Part shown: positions 5,701-5,905 of the stretch, piece by piece
How positions within the stretch are numbered: the first letter of the stretch is position 1
Layout of the letters: every line of letters starts with the position of its first letter
Origin: Oscillospiraceae bacterium
GTDB lineage: Bacteria > Bacillota > Clostridia > Oscillospirales > Acutalibacteraceae
DNA length: 5,905 bases
Reading direction: 5' to 3'
Assembly: GCA_031262125.1 (NCBI GenBank)
Contig: JAISII010000145.1
Location: 1-5,905, forward strand
Program-made: the position numbers and the translations under genes
The notes under the pieces: model-generated
What the model saw: only the letters and a program-made list of their open reading frames with translations
The model's database searches: none
What the model was told of the DNA's origin: nothing

Positions 5701-5905
5701 AGCTTTGGGCTGGCATGTTATGACACCTGTTTTTGACGGTGCACACGAGGGCGACATTTTTGAAGCTTTGGCAAAAGCCGGTTACGACGAAAACGGCAAA
5801 ACATGGCTTTGCGACGGCAGAACAGGCGAACGCTTTGATAACCCCGTAACAGTCGGCTATATGTACTACTTAAAGCTCCACCACTTGGTTGACGATAAAA
5901 TCCAT
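2708..5905 (+). CDS. rpoB: RNA polymerase beta subunit (C-terminal end cut by window edge)
   Basis: I translated this frame throughout: it is open for 1066 codons to the window edge. It forms half of the RNA polymerase active-site cleft and the rifampicin pocket. Visible blocks: FGKINEVIDMPNLIEIQKNS near the start; MGDFPLMTDSGTFVINGAER and VVVSQLVRSPGVYF in the N-terminal lobe; the rifampicin region from GSS at 487-489 to S511, with Q493, D496, H506, R509 and S511 intact; CPIETPEGPNIGLI after it; GYNYED with the acidic pair E788-D789; and GDKMAGRHGNKG at 939-950 with the conserved lysines K941 and K949. The large insertion found in proteobacterial beta between the last two blocks is missing, as in other Bacillota. 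The window ends at YYLKLHHLVDDKIH, so perhaps 100-200 residues are lost, including the final part that contacts beta prime. rpoC is expected next. The promoter and leader just upstream suggest its own transcription unit. Confidence 0.98.
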   Translation, partial: MLNVKPVSLGKTTRMSFGKINEVIDMPNLIEIQKNSYKWFLEEGLKDVFKDVSGIADYSGDLYLEFIDYTLDVEHPNYSVIECKERDATYSASLRVKARLINKETGEIKESDVFMGDFPLMTDSGTFVINGAERVVVSQLVRSPGVYFKMEHDKTGKELFSSTVIPNRGAWLEYENDVNDVFYVRIDKNRKVPITVLLRALGLSNDGDILEVFGDDARIKATLEKDPTSNKDEGLLELYAKLRPSEPPTIESAQNHLHNLFFDPRRYDMSRVGRYKYNKKLGLAGRINGCEVAEPIADPLTGEVLANRGEVLDKTRAEEIERKGVSAAVVKVGDKYIRVISNGMVDIADFVDFDCKPYGIKEKVSFKVLSQILEECETEQELREAIGTRAAELVPNTITLDDIFASINYMNCLAEGLGHTDDIDHLGNRRIRCVGELLQNQFRIGFARLERVIRERMTLQSQDLDSLSPASLINIRPVTAAIKEFFGSSPLSQFMDQTNPLAELTHKRRLSALGPGGLSRERAGFEVRDVHYTHYGRMCPIETPEGPNIGLISYLATFAKINEYGFIEAPFRKIDKSTGAVSDEVVYMTADKEDEFIVAQANEPLDENGFFVNPKVVGRYKDEFVEFEPSKFDFMDVSPKMVVSVATAMIPFLENDDANRALMGSNMQKQAVPLLKSEAPFVGTGMEYKVGVDSGVCILAQDNGIVLSVSADVIRVKYDTLGIQEHKVIKFLRSNQSTCINQLPVVARGQKVKKGDVLADGPSTKNGEISLGRNALIGFMTWEGYNYEDAVLINEKIVRDDVYTSIHIEEYEIEARDTKLGAEEITRDIPNVGEDMLKDLDQNGVIYIGAEVQAGDILVGKVTPKGETELTAEERLLRAIFGEKAREVRDTSLRVPHGESGIVVDVKVFTREDSKEDLQPGVNKVVRCYLAQKRKISVGDKMAGRHGNKGVVSRILPMEDMPFLPDGTPLDIVLNPLGVPSRMNIGQVLEVHLGYAAKALGWHVMTPVFDGAHEGDIFEALAKAGYDENGKTWLCDGRTGERFDNPVTVGYMYYLKLHHLVDDKIH

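Noticed and set aside
2729..5746. Minus-strand open frames across rpoB
   Set aside because: All lie opposite a conserved, uninterrupted rpoB frame and have no family resemblance or ribosome binding sites worth noting.

Overview
The window looks like chromosomal DNA from an anaerobic, endospore-forming member of the Bacillota, probably class Clostridia. Three things point there: a SpoVAC spore-membrane protein; an RpoB of Gram-positive type that lacks the large proteobacterial insertion; and A/T-rich intergenic DNA with strong Shine-Dalgarno sites and a textbook sigma-A promoter. The genes are chromosomal housekeeping and sporulation genes. I see no insertion sequence, phage gene, CRISPR array, tRNA or rRNA.

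Left part (1-1465, minus strand): a cysteine desulfurase of the NifS/IscS family is followed after 47 bases by the start of thiI, which runs off the left edge. The desulfurase takes sulfur from cysteine, and ThiI passes sulfur on for 4-thiouridine in tRNA (and in some organisms for thiamine), so the pair forms a small sulfur-transfer operon.

Middle (1466-2389): a gene-free stretch of about 390 bases separates the divergent nifS and spoVAC genes. It carries several inverted repeats and a G/C-rich hairpin cluster. spoVAC follows on the plus strand, alone, and ends at a strong intrinsic terminator. Its usual partners spoVAD and spoVAE are not next to it.

Right part (2390-5905, plus strand): a near-consensus sigma-A promoter lies about 225 bases upstream of rpoB. 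It begins a long leader with a 16-bp hairpin. rpoB has a perfect ribosome binding site and is open for 1066 codons to the window edge. The gene directly upstream of rpoB is spoVAC, not rplL, so rpoB seems to be transcribed from its own promoter here.

No clearly new protein system is present. The most interesting signals are non-coding: the structured rpoB leader, the inverted repeat over the rpoB -35 element, and the palindrome cluster in front of spoVAC.
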